Positions 7,499 to 15,062 of a DNA stretch of 44,293 nt are shown here, piece by piece (within the stretch, counting starts at the first letter, position 1; every line of letters starts with the position of its first letter). The stretch is from Desulfobacca acetoxidans. Lineage in GTDB: Bacteria > Desulfobacterota > Desulfobaccia > Desulfobaccales > 0-14-0-80-60-11. Both the position numbers and the translations under genes were made by a program. Location of the stretch: contig DYLF01000001.1 in the NCBI GenBank assembly GCA_020722205.1, positions 1 through 44,293 of the forward strand. The letters are read 5' to 3'. The notes under the pieces were generated by a model, which was not told the DNA's origin, made no database searches, and worked only from the letters and a program-made list of their open reading frames with translations.

Positions 7499-8824
7499 AT
7501 GCATGGAAACAAATTGCAAAGCGCAAGTAGGCAACGGAATCAGTCAGCTTGGCAGGTTTCCGCCCTTAGGTTGATTATTGCTGTTTTTGCCGTCCTGATG
7601 CTGGCTCTGGGCTGTAGCAGCTCTCATCGGACCAACGGCCTCTTGGGAGACGGCAGCGAACTTCTGGAGATAAGGCCGTATTCCGGCGACCTCAACCGAC
7701 TCCTTAGAAACGCCCACTATTTGAAACTCATGGGTCGGCTGGACTTGGCCCTGAAGGAGCTGGAGGACGCCTGGCATCAGCAACCTCAAGACCCGAAAGT
7801 GGCCAATGAGCTGGCTCAATGCTATGAGGAACTGGGGCAATTTGAGCGAGCCGAGCAAGTCTATGTCGAGGCTCTGGCCCGCCACGGCGACCATGCTGCT
7901 TTGCATAATAATCTGTGTTTCTCCTATTATCAGGCCGGTCAATGGGACAAGGCGGAGGCCTGTTTCCGCCAGGTTCTGGACCGCCATCCTGACAGCGTCA
8001 CGGCCCGCAACAATCTCGGACTGCTGTTGTGCCGTCTGGGGCGCCAGGAGGAGGCGCAAACCCTCTGGCGGGCCGCCGAGGGGGAGTTGGTAGCCCGGGA
8101 GAAAGTGCAGCAGGTGTTGGCCGCCTTAGGAGGCCAGGAGCCTCAAACCTCAGGCACACATTGTGCGAAGGAACCGCCGACAGAGGCAGCAGCCATAAAA
8201 ACAGCTTCTTTAGAGAAAGCCCAAACGCCTCCCCCTGAGCCCGGCGATGAGGCTTCCAGAGAGAAGAAAGAGGTTCGGGTTGCCGCGGCGCCGGCCAACC
8301 CCAAAGTCGGTCTTAAACTCTGTCAGGCCACCACCGCCGCACCCCGCAAATCTCCTGAACCGACGGATTCTTCAGCCCCAGATACAGACCAGGAAGACGA
8401 AAGTGAGACACTCACAGATCAGAAACAGCCCGAACCACCCCCCTCCACGCCATTGACCACCCCGGCGGAGCCGACAATCAAGCCGGCCCGCACGAGATTA
8501 ACTGCCAAAGACTTAACGGACACCAACATTGAGGTCTTAAACGGCAATGGCGCAGTGAGGCTGGCAGCTCAGACACGCAGCCTATTGGACAGCGAAGGCT
8601 TCAGTGTCACCCGCATCGGCAACCATCGGGATTGGGGGGCTGAGAAAACCACCATCTATTATCGGCCGGAAGCGGAAAAAGTGGCCCAAGCCTTGCGAAG
8701 CCAGTTTTTCCAGCAGGCGCAACTACAGCCATATGAAAATCTTTCCCCAGAGGTTGATATTCGCCTGCTTCTAGGCCAGGATTTGAAGGACAGTCAAGAG
8801 CTGCTGGCCAAGTTGTCAGATTGA
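7499..8824 (+). CDS. TPR lipoprotein with C-terminal LytR_C domain
   Basis: The 441-residue product starts with a signal segment ending in the lipobox LALGC (Cys near residue 39). Three to four TPR units follow (about 65-200, for example LDLALKELEDAWHQQPQDP and AALHNNLCFSYYQAGQWDKA). A low-complexity Pro/Glu/Thr-rich linker comes next (about 210-335). A C-terminal LytR_C-like domain closes the protein (about 340-430, NIEVLNGNGAVRLAAQTRSLL and VTRIGNHRDWGAEKTTIYYR). TadD-like TPR lipoproteins are common in Tad loci; LytR_C is normally found in cell-wall-linked proteins. Its stop codon overlaps the upstream region of the next gene, so the two are probably translated together. GGGGAG lies 12 bases before the start, a rather long spacing. 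Confidence 0.82.
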   Translation: MHGNKLQSASRQRNQSAWQVSALRLIIAVFAVLMLALGCSSSHRTNGLLGDGSELLEIRPYSGDLNRLLRNAHYLKLMGRLDLALKELEDAWHQQPQDPKVANELAQCYEELGQFERAEQVYVEALARHGDHAALHNNLCFSYYQAGQWDKAEACFRQVLDRHPDSVTARNNLGLLLCRLGRQEEAQTLWRAAEGELVAREKVQQVLAALGGQEPQTSGTHCAKEPPTEAAAIKTASLEKAQTPPPEPGDEASREKKEVRVAAAPANPKVGLKLCQATTAAPRKSPEPTDSSAPDTDQEDESETLTDQKQPEPPPSTPLTTPAEPTIKPARTRLTAKDLTDTNIEVLNGNGAVRLAAQTRSLLDSEGFSVTRIGNHRDWGAEKTTIYYRPEAEKVAQALRSQFFQQAQLQPYENLSPEVDIRLLLGQDLKDSQELLAKLSD

Positions 8825-8838
8825 CGAAAGGAGAAAAG

Positions 8839-9813
8839 ATGAGCTTGTCGCGGCGTCTTTTGTTGGCCACCGTGGTGTTGCTTTTGCCTGTGGGGTTGTC
8901 TCAGTGCGCTGCCGGCAAAAACGCCTTGCACGATCGTGAACTAAAAACCATTGACCCTGCAGTCTGGGCGACATCCCCCCAATTTTCCAGCCAGCCCCCG
9001 GCTTTTCGGGGGCGGGAGGGCAAAAAACTGGGAGATGAAGATAGTGCCCGTCTGCTGGCCCAAGGCAACCTCTCCCTGGGATTTCGGGATTATCAGAGCT
9101 CCCTGCTGAACTATCTGGAAATTCTCAAAGTCCAACCGGAGCGCCACGATATCCGCTATCGTGTCGGGGTGATCTTCCTGCTCAACGGTCAGTTGGAGGC
9201 CGCAAAACATGAGCTCGCCCGGGTGCTGTTAAAGCGCCCTGACATGTTGGAGGCCCATGAGGCTCTGGCCCTGGTGCACCTCCAGGAAAAGAACTACTCC
9301 TTGGCCATTGAGGAGTTTCAGACCGTCTTGTCCAAGGACTCCGGCCGGGCCAAGGCCCATCATTTCCTGGGGATAACATATCTCTCCGCCGGTCAGACCC
9401 CAAGGGCTCTGGCCTCCCTGGAAACGGCAGTCCGCCTGGACCCAGAGCAACTCATGTCCTATGCCGTCCTGGGGCAGGTTAACCTAAAGTTAAAAAAATA
9501 CCCCCAAGCCATCGAGTGGCTGACCAAGGGCTTGCGTTTGGACCCAAAAAATCCCAAGATGAACCACCACCTTGGCATGGCCCTGGCCGCCCTAAAGCGT
9601 TATCCCGAGGCCCTGCAGGCCTTCCTGGCAGCCGGGGATGAAGCCCAGGCCCTGAACAACATCGGCGTCCATTATTATATGGAAGGACGTTATGATGAAG
9701 CAGCCAAGTGTTTCCAAAAGGCTATTGAACTGAGACCCACCTATTACGAGGAAGCCAGGATCAATCTCCACCGCGCCCTAGAAAAGTTGTACCAGACCGG
9801 AGACGCCGGCTAA
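8839..9813 (+). CDS. TPR lipoprotein, TadD-like
   Basis: The product is about 324 residues from ATG 8839, which is preceded by AAAGGAG at optimal distance; an in-frame TTG at 8821 is less likely. It has a lipoprotein signal (RRLLLATVVLLLPVG, lipobox LSQC). About seven TPR motifs cover most of the mature protein, such as AREVLLKRPDMLEAHEALALV-type units and YDEAAKCFQKAIELRP near the C-terminus. It is an outer-membrane-directed scaffold or assembly factor; TadD of Tad systems has this architecture and is needed for secretin or pilus assembly. The gene follows the LytR_C/TPR gene with 14 bases between stop and start and closes the pilus-associated run. Confidence 0.82.
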   Translation: MSLSRRLLLATVVLLLPVGLSQCAAGKNALHDRELKTIDPAVWATSPQFSSQPPAFRGREGKKLGDEDSARLLAQGNLSLGFRDYQSSLLNYLEILKVQPERHDIRYRVGVIFLLNGQLEAAKHELARVLLKRPDMLEAHEALALVHLQEKNYSLAIEEFQTVLSKDSGRAKAHHFLGITYLSAGQTPRALASLETAVRLDPEQLMSYAVLGQVNLKLKKYPQAIEWLTKGLRLDPKNPKMNHHLGMALAALKRYPEALQAFLAAGDEAQALNNIGVHYYMEGRYDEAAKCFQKAIELRPTYYEEARINLHRALEKLYQTGDAG

Positions 9814-9947
9814 GCTATCCCGCGTCCCCCCTTTTTTGCCATTCCTTACCGCCCTTTATTTTCCATTCTGCAGAATCATGTGATAATATGACAGCGGGAG
9901 AAGTCCTCCTGCACTTTCACCTTGTAAATTCCTTCATTGGAGACGGC

Positions 9948-10934
9948 ATGCCCACAGAAGACGATCCCTTAAATATGGCCCGGGCCTACTGGCAGAGCCG
10001 CGTCATTCTGACGGCGGCCGAGCTGGATCTCTTTACGCAGCTGCATACTAAACCCATGTCTGCCGCCAGGTTGGCTGCCATTGTCGGTCTGGACCTGCGG
10101 GCTGCCACCCGATTGCTGGACTGCCTGATCACCTTCGGCCTCCTCGCCAAAGACCAAGACGTTTATTGGGTGACGTCGGCCGGGGAGCCCCTGTCGTCCC
10201 GCCACCCCGAAACCATCCTACCCATGGTGTTGCACCTCAACCACCTGTGGGGCAATTGGAGCGGCCTCACCGAGGCAGTCAGAAAGGGCGGCAACCCTGC
10301 CCGGAGCACGGTCACCGAATGGAGCGGCAAAGAGCAGAAGGCCTTCATCGGGGCCATGCACGTCATGGGCCGCCGCCTGGCTCAAGAGCTAGCCGCTGCC
10401 TACGACCTCCGCCCCTTTCATTGTCTTTTGGACGTCGGCGGTGCCTCCGGCAGCTATACCATCGCCTTTCTGCGCCGTAATCCTGAGCTGCACGCCGTTC
10501 TCTTTGATCTGCCGGAGGTGATCCCTCTGGCTAAAGAAAGGCTCATCGAAGAGGGCCTGCTTCACCGGGTGAGACTGACGGCCGGCGATTTTTACCAGGA
10601 TGAACTTCCTGGCGGCTGTGATTTGGCTCTGCTCTCCGCCATTATTCATCAGAACAGCCCAGCGGAGAATCTGGAGCTGTTCCAGAAGGTCCAGCGCGCC
10701 CTGGCCCCGGGCGGGGTACTCCTCATCCGCGATCACATCATGGAAGAGAGCCGCACCCACCCGCCGACCGGCGCTCTTTTTGCACTGAACATGCTGGTCA
10801 ACACCCGGGGGGGCGACACCTATACCATGTCTGAGCTCACTGCCCTCCTGGAAGCCGCCGGCTTTCAGCGCATCCGACTGGTGCGCCGGGGAGAAAAAAT
10901 GGACTGTCTGGTGGAAGCCCAAAAGCCCTTGTAA
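9948..10934 (+). CDS. SAM-dependent methyltransferase (O-methyltransferase family 2 type)
   Basis: The product is about 328 residues from ATG 9948, which has GGAG seven bases upstream; the frame opens 20 codons earlier but without a ribosome binding site. The N-terminal third is a winged-helix dimerisation domain (SRVILTAAELDLFTQL through ATRLLDCLITFGLL). The C-terminal part is a Rossmann methyltransferase: motif I LLDVGGASGSYTIAFL, a DLPEVI acidic loop and PGGVLLIRDHIME. This architecture is that of plant-type caffeate, acetylserotonin and hydroxyneurosporene O-methyltransferases. The substrate cannot be read from the sequence. It stands alone between the Tad locus and a CpoB-like gene, and I see no biosynthetic partner gene beside it. 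Confidence 0.85.
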   Translation: MPTEDDPLNMARAYWQSRVILTAAELDLFTQLHTKPMSAARLAAIVGLDLRAATRLLDCLITFGLLAKDQDVYWVTSAGEPLSSRHPETILPMVLHLNHLWGNWSGLTEAVRKGGNPARSTVTEWSGKEQKAFIGAMHVMGRRLAQELAAAYDLRPFHCLLDVGGASGSYTIAFLRRNPELHAVLFDLPEVIPLAKERLIEEGLLHRVRLTAGDFYQDELPGGCDLALLSAIIHQNSPAENLELFQKVQRALAPGGVLLIRDHIMEESRTHPPTGALFALNMLVNTRGGDTYTMSELTALLEAAGFQRIRLVRRGEKMDCLVEAQKPL

Positions 10935-10936
10935 TA

Positions 10937-11101
10937 TTACGTTTTCTTAGCCAACCAAGGCTTTCCCGCCTCGGTCGCCGCTTTTTTCACCAGCGCCTTG
11001 ACAGCCGAGGCAGACAGCCCTAAGATGGGCAACGTATTTTTAGGGCGGCCCTTCACGGCCCGGTGGGCCACCCAAGGGGATGAAAAGTTTTTTTTCTTCA
11101 A
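10937..11101 (-). CDS. Possible small basic protein, 54 codons
   Basis: On the minus strand, between two plus-strand genes, a frame encodes AHRAVKGRPKNTLPILGLS, then ASAVKALVKKAATEAGKPWL and a short Lys-rich end. The third-position G+C is high, as in real genes of this region, and the composition is basic and Ala/Lys-rich. The start is uncertain: TTG at 11101 or an internal GTG are the options, and no good ribosome binding site precedes either. I recognise no family. It could also be a chance frame or a decayed gene; the function is unknown. Confidence 0.35.
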   Translation of the reverse strand: MKKKNFSSPWVAHRAVKGRPKNTLPILGLSASAVKALVKKAATEAGKPWLAKKT

Positions 11102-11141
11102 CTAACTATAGACTCAGAACTTTTGGACCAGGAGAGAACGG

Positions 11142-12008
11142 ATGATGCAATGGCAACCCCTTTTAAGCCTGTGGCCAGCCCGAGATCATAAAAAGTTTTC
11201 CCCCTTTTCCAAACTCAGCACTCAGCACGCAGAACTAAGAACATTTCAAGGCAGGGCTTGGCAGGTGGTCGCAACTTTTTTCGCCATGGTCCTCCTTTCG
11301 GCTTGTGAGACTTACACATATTTACCCTCCCGCACCAAGGTCGTTTCCACCCCCGCCGCCGCCCCGGAAGAACAGGCAGCACCCGCTTCACCGGTGCTTG
11401 CTCAGCCCACCGCACCCCCGAGTCTGGATCAACGACTTCGAGACCTGGAGGAGCGCCTGCAGAGGCTGGATGATCGTCTGAGCCAGTTAGAGGCCCCCAA
11501 ATCTGCCAAGCCCATTCGGCGAGAGACCGGACGTGTTCAGGAGCAAAAAGCTCGCGGGGAGAAAACTTACACCTCCAAAACCACTCACCCCGCCGCTGGT
11601 TATCCTGCCGGCCCAGACCCGCAGGAAAAGCTCTACCAGGAAGGCAAGCGCCTTTATGACTCCAAGAAATACTCCGCCGCCCGAGAGAAGTTTTCCCAAT
11701 ACCTCACCAAGCAAGCCAAAGGTTCAAAGTCTGCTGAAGCCCGCTATCATCTGGCTGATTCCTTTTACCAGGAGAAGCACTATCAGGAGGCCGCCGTGGA
11801 ATTTAACAAGCTGGTGCATCAACACCCCAAACATCTCTATGCTCCGGCAGCCCTCTTGCGTCAGGCCTATTGTTATGACCAGCTCAATAGGAAAACGGCT
11901 TATCGTCAAACCATGAGGAAACTGGTGGACAGCTATCCCCAGAGTCCCGAGGCCAAAGAGGCGGAAAAGGAACTGAAAGGTCAAGGCAAACGGCAGAAAA
12001 AGCCATAA
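11142..12008 (+). CDS. YbgF/CpoB-like TPR lipoprotein
   Basis: The product is up to 288 residues. A hydrophobic segment ends in the lipobox LLSAC (Cys near residue 53). A coiled coil follows (about 90-120, LRDLEERLQRLDDRLSQLE), then a linker and three TPR-like repeats (about 158-285, YQEGKRLYDSKKYSAAREKF and ARYHLADSFYQEKHYQEAA). This is the plan of CpoB/YbgF, the Tol-Pal-associated factor that coordinates outer-membrane constriction and peptidoglycan synthesis, although no tol or pal genes are adjacent. ATG 11142 has AGGAGA upstream. The roughly 45 residues before the signal segment are unusual, and their codons include a run of 7-base repeats (11212-11246), so the N-terminus may have been remodelled or the true start may lie downstream. 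Confidence 0.78.
   Translation: MMQWQPLLSLWPARDHKKFSPFSKLSTQHAELRTFQGRAWQVVATFFAMVLLSACETYTYLPSRTKVVSTPAAAPEEQAAPASPVLAQPTAPPSLDQRLRDLEERLQRLDDRLSQLEAPKSAKPIRRETGRVQEQKARGEKTYTSKTTHPAAGYPAGPDPQEKLYQEGKRLYDSKKYSAAREKFSQYLTKQAKGSKSAEARYHLADSFYQEKHYQEAAVEFNKLVHQHPKHLYAPAALLRQAYCYDQLNRKTAYRQTMRKLVDSYPQSPEAKEAEKELKGQGKRQKKP
11212..11246 (+). repeat. Heptanucleotide tandem repeat within the 5' part of the cpoB-like gene
   Basis: Five units in register: AACTCAG, CACTCAG, CACGCAG, AACTAAG, AACATTT. Period is exactly seven bases. Confidence 0.7.
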
Positions 12009-12120
12009 GTCGAGCCCCAGCCCCCCCACACCTCGTCTGCCGCTGGAAAGGAGGAAAAGACGTTGCCGAATTTAACAATCTGCGATATTTTCAGGGGTTA
12101 TCATTTCAGGATGACCTTTC

Positions 12121-12148
12121 ACGGCTCACGACCTACGGTTAACGGCTA
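12121..12148 (+). repeat. Heptanucleotide tandem repeat in the ppiD leader
   Basis: Four units: ACGGCTC, ACGACCT, ACGGTTA, ACGGCTA. The reverse complement (GAGCCGT, TAACCGT) is the same family as the repeats at 14050, 27341 and 28575. The array ends six bases before the ppiD ATG. Confidence 0.7.
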
Positions 12149-12154
12149 CTCTCC

Positions 12155-14044
12155 ATGCTGAAATGGCTGCGTAAATATTCCCGCTCCTGGTTCATCGCCC
12201 TGGCCATCGGGGCCATCGTCGTGGTTTTTATCTTTTGGGGTGTAGGCAGCTTCCGGTCGCCCCACTTTCAGGAAGTGGCCTCCGTCAATGGCACGCCCAT
12301 TTTATATCCCGCTTATCTCCGGCAGTATAACGACCTGATCAGAGCTTACCAGGAGAAAGCTCAGGGTGAGTTGACCGAGGAAAACCTCAAGGCCTTGCAT
12401 CTCAAGGAGGTGGCCCTCAACCGGTTGATTGAGGAGGCTTTGATTCTCCAGGCCGCCGATCGCTTGGGGCTGACGGTGAGCATCAGCGAATTGCAAGATC
12501 ATATTCGCCGTATGCCTTATTTTCAAGAAGATGGCCGCTTCAGCGAGCGGCGTTATCGCGCCCTGCTCTCTCGGCTACGCCTGACTCCGAGTGATTTTGA
12601 GGGCCAGGAACGCCAGCGCCTGCGCATGCAAAAACTCATCCAGATGATCACTGGTTTCGCCAAGGTATCTGACGGAGAACTTCAGGAGTTCTTTAATTTG
12701 GCACGAGAAGAGGTGGCGGTTCAGTACCTGGTGGTTTCCTGGAGAGCTTTTGCCTCCCGGGTGCATCCCCGCGCAGCCGAGCTGACCGCCTATCATCAGG
12801 AACATCAAGCCGAGTTCCGCCTTCCCGAGCGGCTGCGGGTGCGGTATCTCCTGTTTCGCCCGGAACAATATGAGTCCCAGGTAAAGGTGTCACCCTCGGA
12901 GGTGGCCGCCTACCTTGCCGAGCAGGGCGGCAAGTTGGTGCGCCCTGCCGTCATCCGGGTGCGGGAAGTCTTTCTGGCCCTGCCTCCCAAGGCCACCCCT
13001 GCCCAGCGGCGCCGTCTGGAACAGCAAGCCCAAAATCTGCTGACTCAGGCCAGAGCCGGGGCGGATTTTCTGCAACTGGTAGAGCACTATTCTCAAAATA
13101 ACGCCTCCCGGCAGGTTGGCGGCGATCTGGGCTATTTGAAAAGAGGCCAGCACCTTCCTGAGTGGGAGAAAGTGGCCTTTTCCCTGAATCTGCAGGAGGT
13201 CGGCTTGGCCGTCACCCCCAAAGGATTTCACCTCCTCAAGTTGGAAGAAATCAAAGAAACTGAAAAGCTGCCCGAGGCCGAGGCCAAAGCTATGGCCGCC
13301 CGGCAGCTGAAGGAGAAAAAGAGCCGGCGTCTGGCCCTCGAGGCGGCCCAGCAGGCCAGGGGAGAGCTGGCTGATCAGCCTTTTGCCGCCGTGGTGCAAA
13401 AACTGAAGGCAGCCGTTCAGGAAACGCCCCTCTTTGCCTTGGCTGACCCCATACCTGGTCTGGGGCGGCAGCGTACCTTTAATGAAGCCGCTTTCCGCCT
13501 CAAAGTCCAGGAACTGAGCGGCGTGGTGGAAGTGCCCCAAGGCTTTGTGATCATGCAATGTCAGGAGCGCCTGCCAGCTCTGGACCCCCCTCTGGCACAG
13601 GTGAAGGACAAGGTTCGCCAGGCAGTGGTTCAGGAACAGGCCAAAAAACTAGCGGCCCAAGAAGCCCAGCGTCTCCTGACGCGGCTGCGCCAAGGGCAGC
13701 CTATGGCAAAAGCGGCGGCCCAGGCCGGTCTGCCTCTGCAGCATAGCGGCCTCTTTACCCGGCGGCAAGGTTTCCTTAACCACCCCCAGGCTTTTGAGCT
13801 GACCAGCGCCGCTTTTCAATTGTCCACGGCAAACCCCTATCCCCCTCAACCCTTCGAGTGGCAGGGCGATTATTACCTCTTGGCTTTCAAGGAAAGACGT
13901 TTGCCCTCTCCTGAGGACTTCCGCCAACAGCAAGCAAAACTGCAAGAGGAGGCCCTGAAATACAAAAGACAGCTCCTCTTCGAAGCCTGGCTGGCCAACG
14001 AACGCCGACAAGCCAAAATCAAGATCTACGAACTCCCGTCTTAA
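12155..14044 (+). CDS. ppiD: Membrane-anchored peptidyl-prolyl isomerase PpiD-like
   Basis: The 629-residue product has a short basic N-terminus and one transmembrane anchor (about 13-32, WFIALAIGAIVVVFIFWGVG). A SurA/PpiD-type N-terminal chaperone domain follows (about 40-200, VNGTPILYPAYLRQYNDLI and EALILQAADRLGLTVS). A parvulin rotamase domain spans about 268-370 (IRVREVFLALPPKATPAQ and ASRQVGGDLGYLKRGQ). A second SurA-like region reaches the C-terminus. PpiD acts at the periplasmic face of the inner membrane in folding of exported proteins, often near SecYEG. The length is close to E. coli PpiD (623). No clear ribosome binding site precedes ATG 12155; instead a 7-base repeat array occupies the leader. 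Confidence 0.9.
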   Translation: MLKWLRKYSRSWFIALAIGAIVVVFIFWGVGSFRSPHFQEVASVNGTPILYPAYLRQYNDLIRAYQEKAQGELTEENLKALHLKEVALNRLIEEALILQAADRLGLTVSISELQDHIRRMPYFQEDGRFSERRYRALLSRLRLTPSDFEGQERQRLRMQKLIQMITGFAKVSDGELQEFFNLAREEVAVQYLVVSWRAFASRVHPRAAELTAYHQEHQAEFRLPERLRVRYLLFRPEQYESQVKVSPSEVAAYLAEQGGKLVRPAVIRVREVFLALPPKATPAQRRRLEQQAQNLLTQARAGADFLQLVEHYSQNNASRQVGGDLGYLKRGQHLPEWEKVAFSLNLQEVGLAVTPKGFHLLKLEEIKETEKLPEAEAKAMAARQLKEKKSRRLALEAAQQARGELADQPFAAVVQKLKAAVQETPLFALADPIPGLGRQRTFNEAAFRLKVQELSGVVEVPQGFVIMQCQERLPALDPPLAQVKDKVRQAVVQEQAKKLAAQEAQRLLTRLRQGQPMAKAAAQAGLPLQHSGLFTRRQGFLNHPQAFELTSAAFQLSTANPYPPQPFEWQGDYYLLAFKERRLPSPEDFRQQQAKLQEEALKYKRQLLFEAWLANERRQAKIKIYELPS

Positions 14045-14049
14045 AATTC

Positions 14050-14138
14050 GTGAGCCGTAAGCCGTTTTTAATTTAAGCTTAAATCCATAACCCATGTTAC
14101 TCAGTCCCTAACCTCAAAGCTGTAAGCTTATAAGCTGT
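14050..14138 (+). repeat. Heptanucleotide repeats after ppiD
   Basis: GTGAGCC, GTAAGCC (14050-14063) are followed by more degenerate units and, at 14117-14138, AAGCTGT, AAGCTTA(T), AAGCTGT. They fill most of the ppiD/14162 intergenic space. Confidence 0.55.
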
Positions 14139-14161
14139 AGCCTTTCCCGGGAGGAAATCTC

Positions 14162-14893
14162 ATGGCCGGCTTCCTGACCAGCATCGATTCCAGTATTTAT
14201 CTCCAGGTCGCCTTTTTCGTTATCTTCCTGCTTATCTATTATTATTACGAAAAGAGACTCCCCACCTTCCGCCTGCTAAGCCTGACCCTGGTCAGGCTGG
14301 TGATATTGGCTTTGGTGTTCTCCTACTTCTTCTTGACCTGGTCCAGCGCCGTCAACCCCTCTCTTCGCACCGCCAGTGTGTTTGGCATGTCCATCGTGAA
14401 CCTCTATCTTCTGTGGCAAATAATTCTCACCCGAGCAGAATTGCCCTTCCGGCTGGCCATGCAGGGCGCCTTCCGGGAGGCTGACCAAACCGAAGCCTTA
14501 CCTAAGATTATCCACACCGGCAAACGCTATTATTACCTCCGCCATTTCTGGCAAGCCCTGTTCAGCGGCAGTTTTTCCCGCCACTTCCTGCATGGCCTGG
14601 CCGCTGACCGGCTCCGCCAGGATCTCAAATCCATCCTGCACCAAAAAGGCATTGACAAAGACCTTATTACTTGGGAAACCCTCACGACCTTCCTAAAAAA
14701 TAAAATTATGGCCGATGCCACTTTGCCGCCGGAGTTTAAAGACCTCATGACCGGAACCATGGCTGATTTTTTCGGACACCCTTGGATCGGAGAGCAGATT
14801 AATCAGTTTCTGGCCCAGATCATGGACAGCCCGGAAGATTTTTTTACCGGTGAGTGGCAAAACCTCCTTAAATCAGTAAGCCATGAGTCGTGA
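14162..14893 (+). CDS. Membrane protein of unknown function
   Basis: The 243-residue product has three hydrophobic segments in its N-terminal half (about 13-27, YLQVAFFVIFLLIYYYY; about 38-62, LTLVRLVILALVFSYFFLT; about 72-88). A soluble, probably cytoplasmic C-terminal half follows with a Tyr-rich stretch (TGKRYYYLRHFWQALF) and several acidic/aromatic helices. I recognise no family. GGGAGG shortly before ATG 14162 is a good ribosome binding site. It lies between ppiD and the LutB/LutC-like gene. Its last codons (SVSHES) are provided by a 7-base tandem repeat, so the C-terminus has probably been replaced or extended by the repeat. Confidence 0.6.
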   Translation: MAGFLTSIDSSIYLQVAFFVIFLLIYYYYEKRLPTFRLLSLTLVRLVILALVFSYFFLTWSSAVNPSLRTASVFGMSIVNLYLLWQIILTRAELPFRLAMQGAFREADQTEALPKIIHTGKRYYYLRHFWQALFSGSFSRHFLHGLAADRLRQDLKSILHQKGIDKDLITWETLTTFLKNKIMADATLPPEFKDLMTGTMADFFGHPWIGEQINQFLAQIMDSPEDFFTGEWQNLLKSVSHES

Positions 14894-14936
14894 GCAGATA
14901 CTCCCGAACCGGTAGTTCAGCCGTAAGTCATGAAAA
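14876..14936 (+). repeat. Heptanucleotide repeats at the end of the membrane protein gene
   Basis: GTAAGCC, ATGAGTC, GTGAGCA (14876-14896) cover the last codons and stop of the gene at 14162; GTAAGTC, ATGAAAA (14923-14936) follow. Confidence 0.6.
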
Positions 14937-15041
14937 GCCGAGAAAAGTTTCCCCGGCCTTCTCCCCCCGCCTGGGGGGAAAGGGAAGAGGCCAAGAGGAA
15001 CTTTTCATGACATAGTTCTGCATCTTTGACCTGAGGTTAGA

Positions 15042-15062
15042 GACTTGGAACTTAAAACTTGT
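15042..15062 (+). repeat. Heptanucleotide repeat at the LutBC start
   Basis: GACTTGG, AACTTAA, AACTTGT. The TTG start codon at 15045 lies inside the first unit. Confidence 0.6.

Noticed and set aside
12890-13558. Long minus-strand frame inside ppiD (222 residues)
   Set aside because: It mirrors the high-GC third positions of ppiD; no recognisable domain and no upstream signals.
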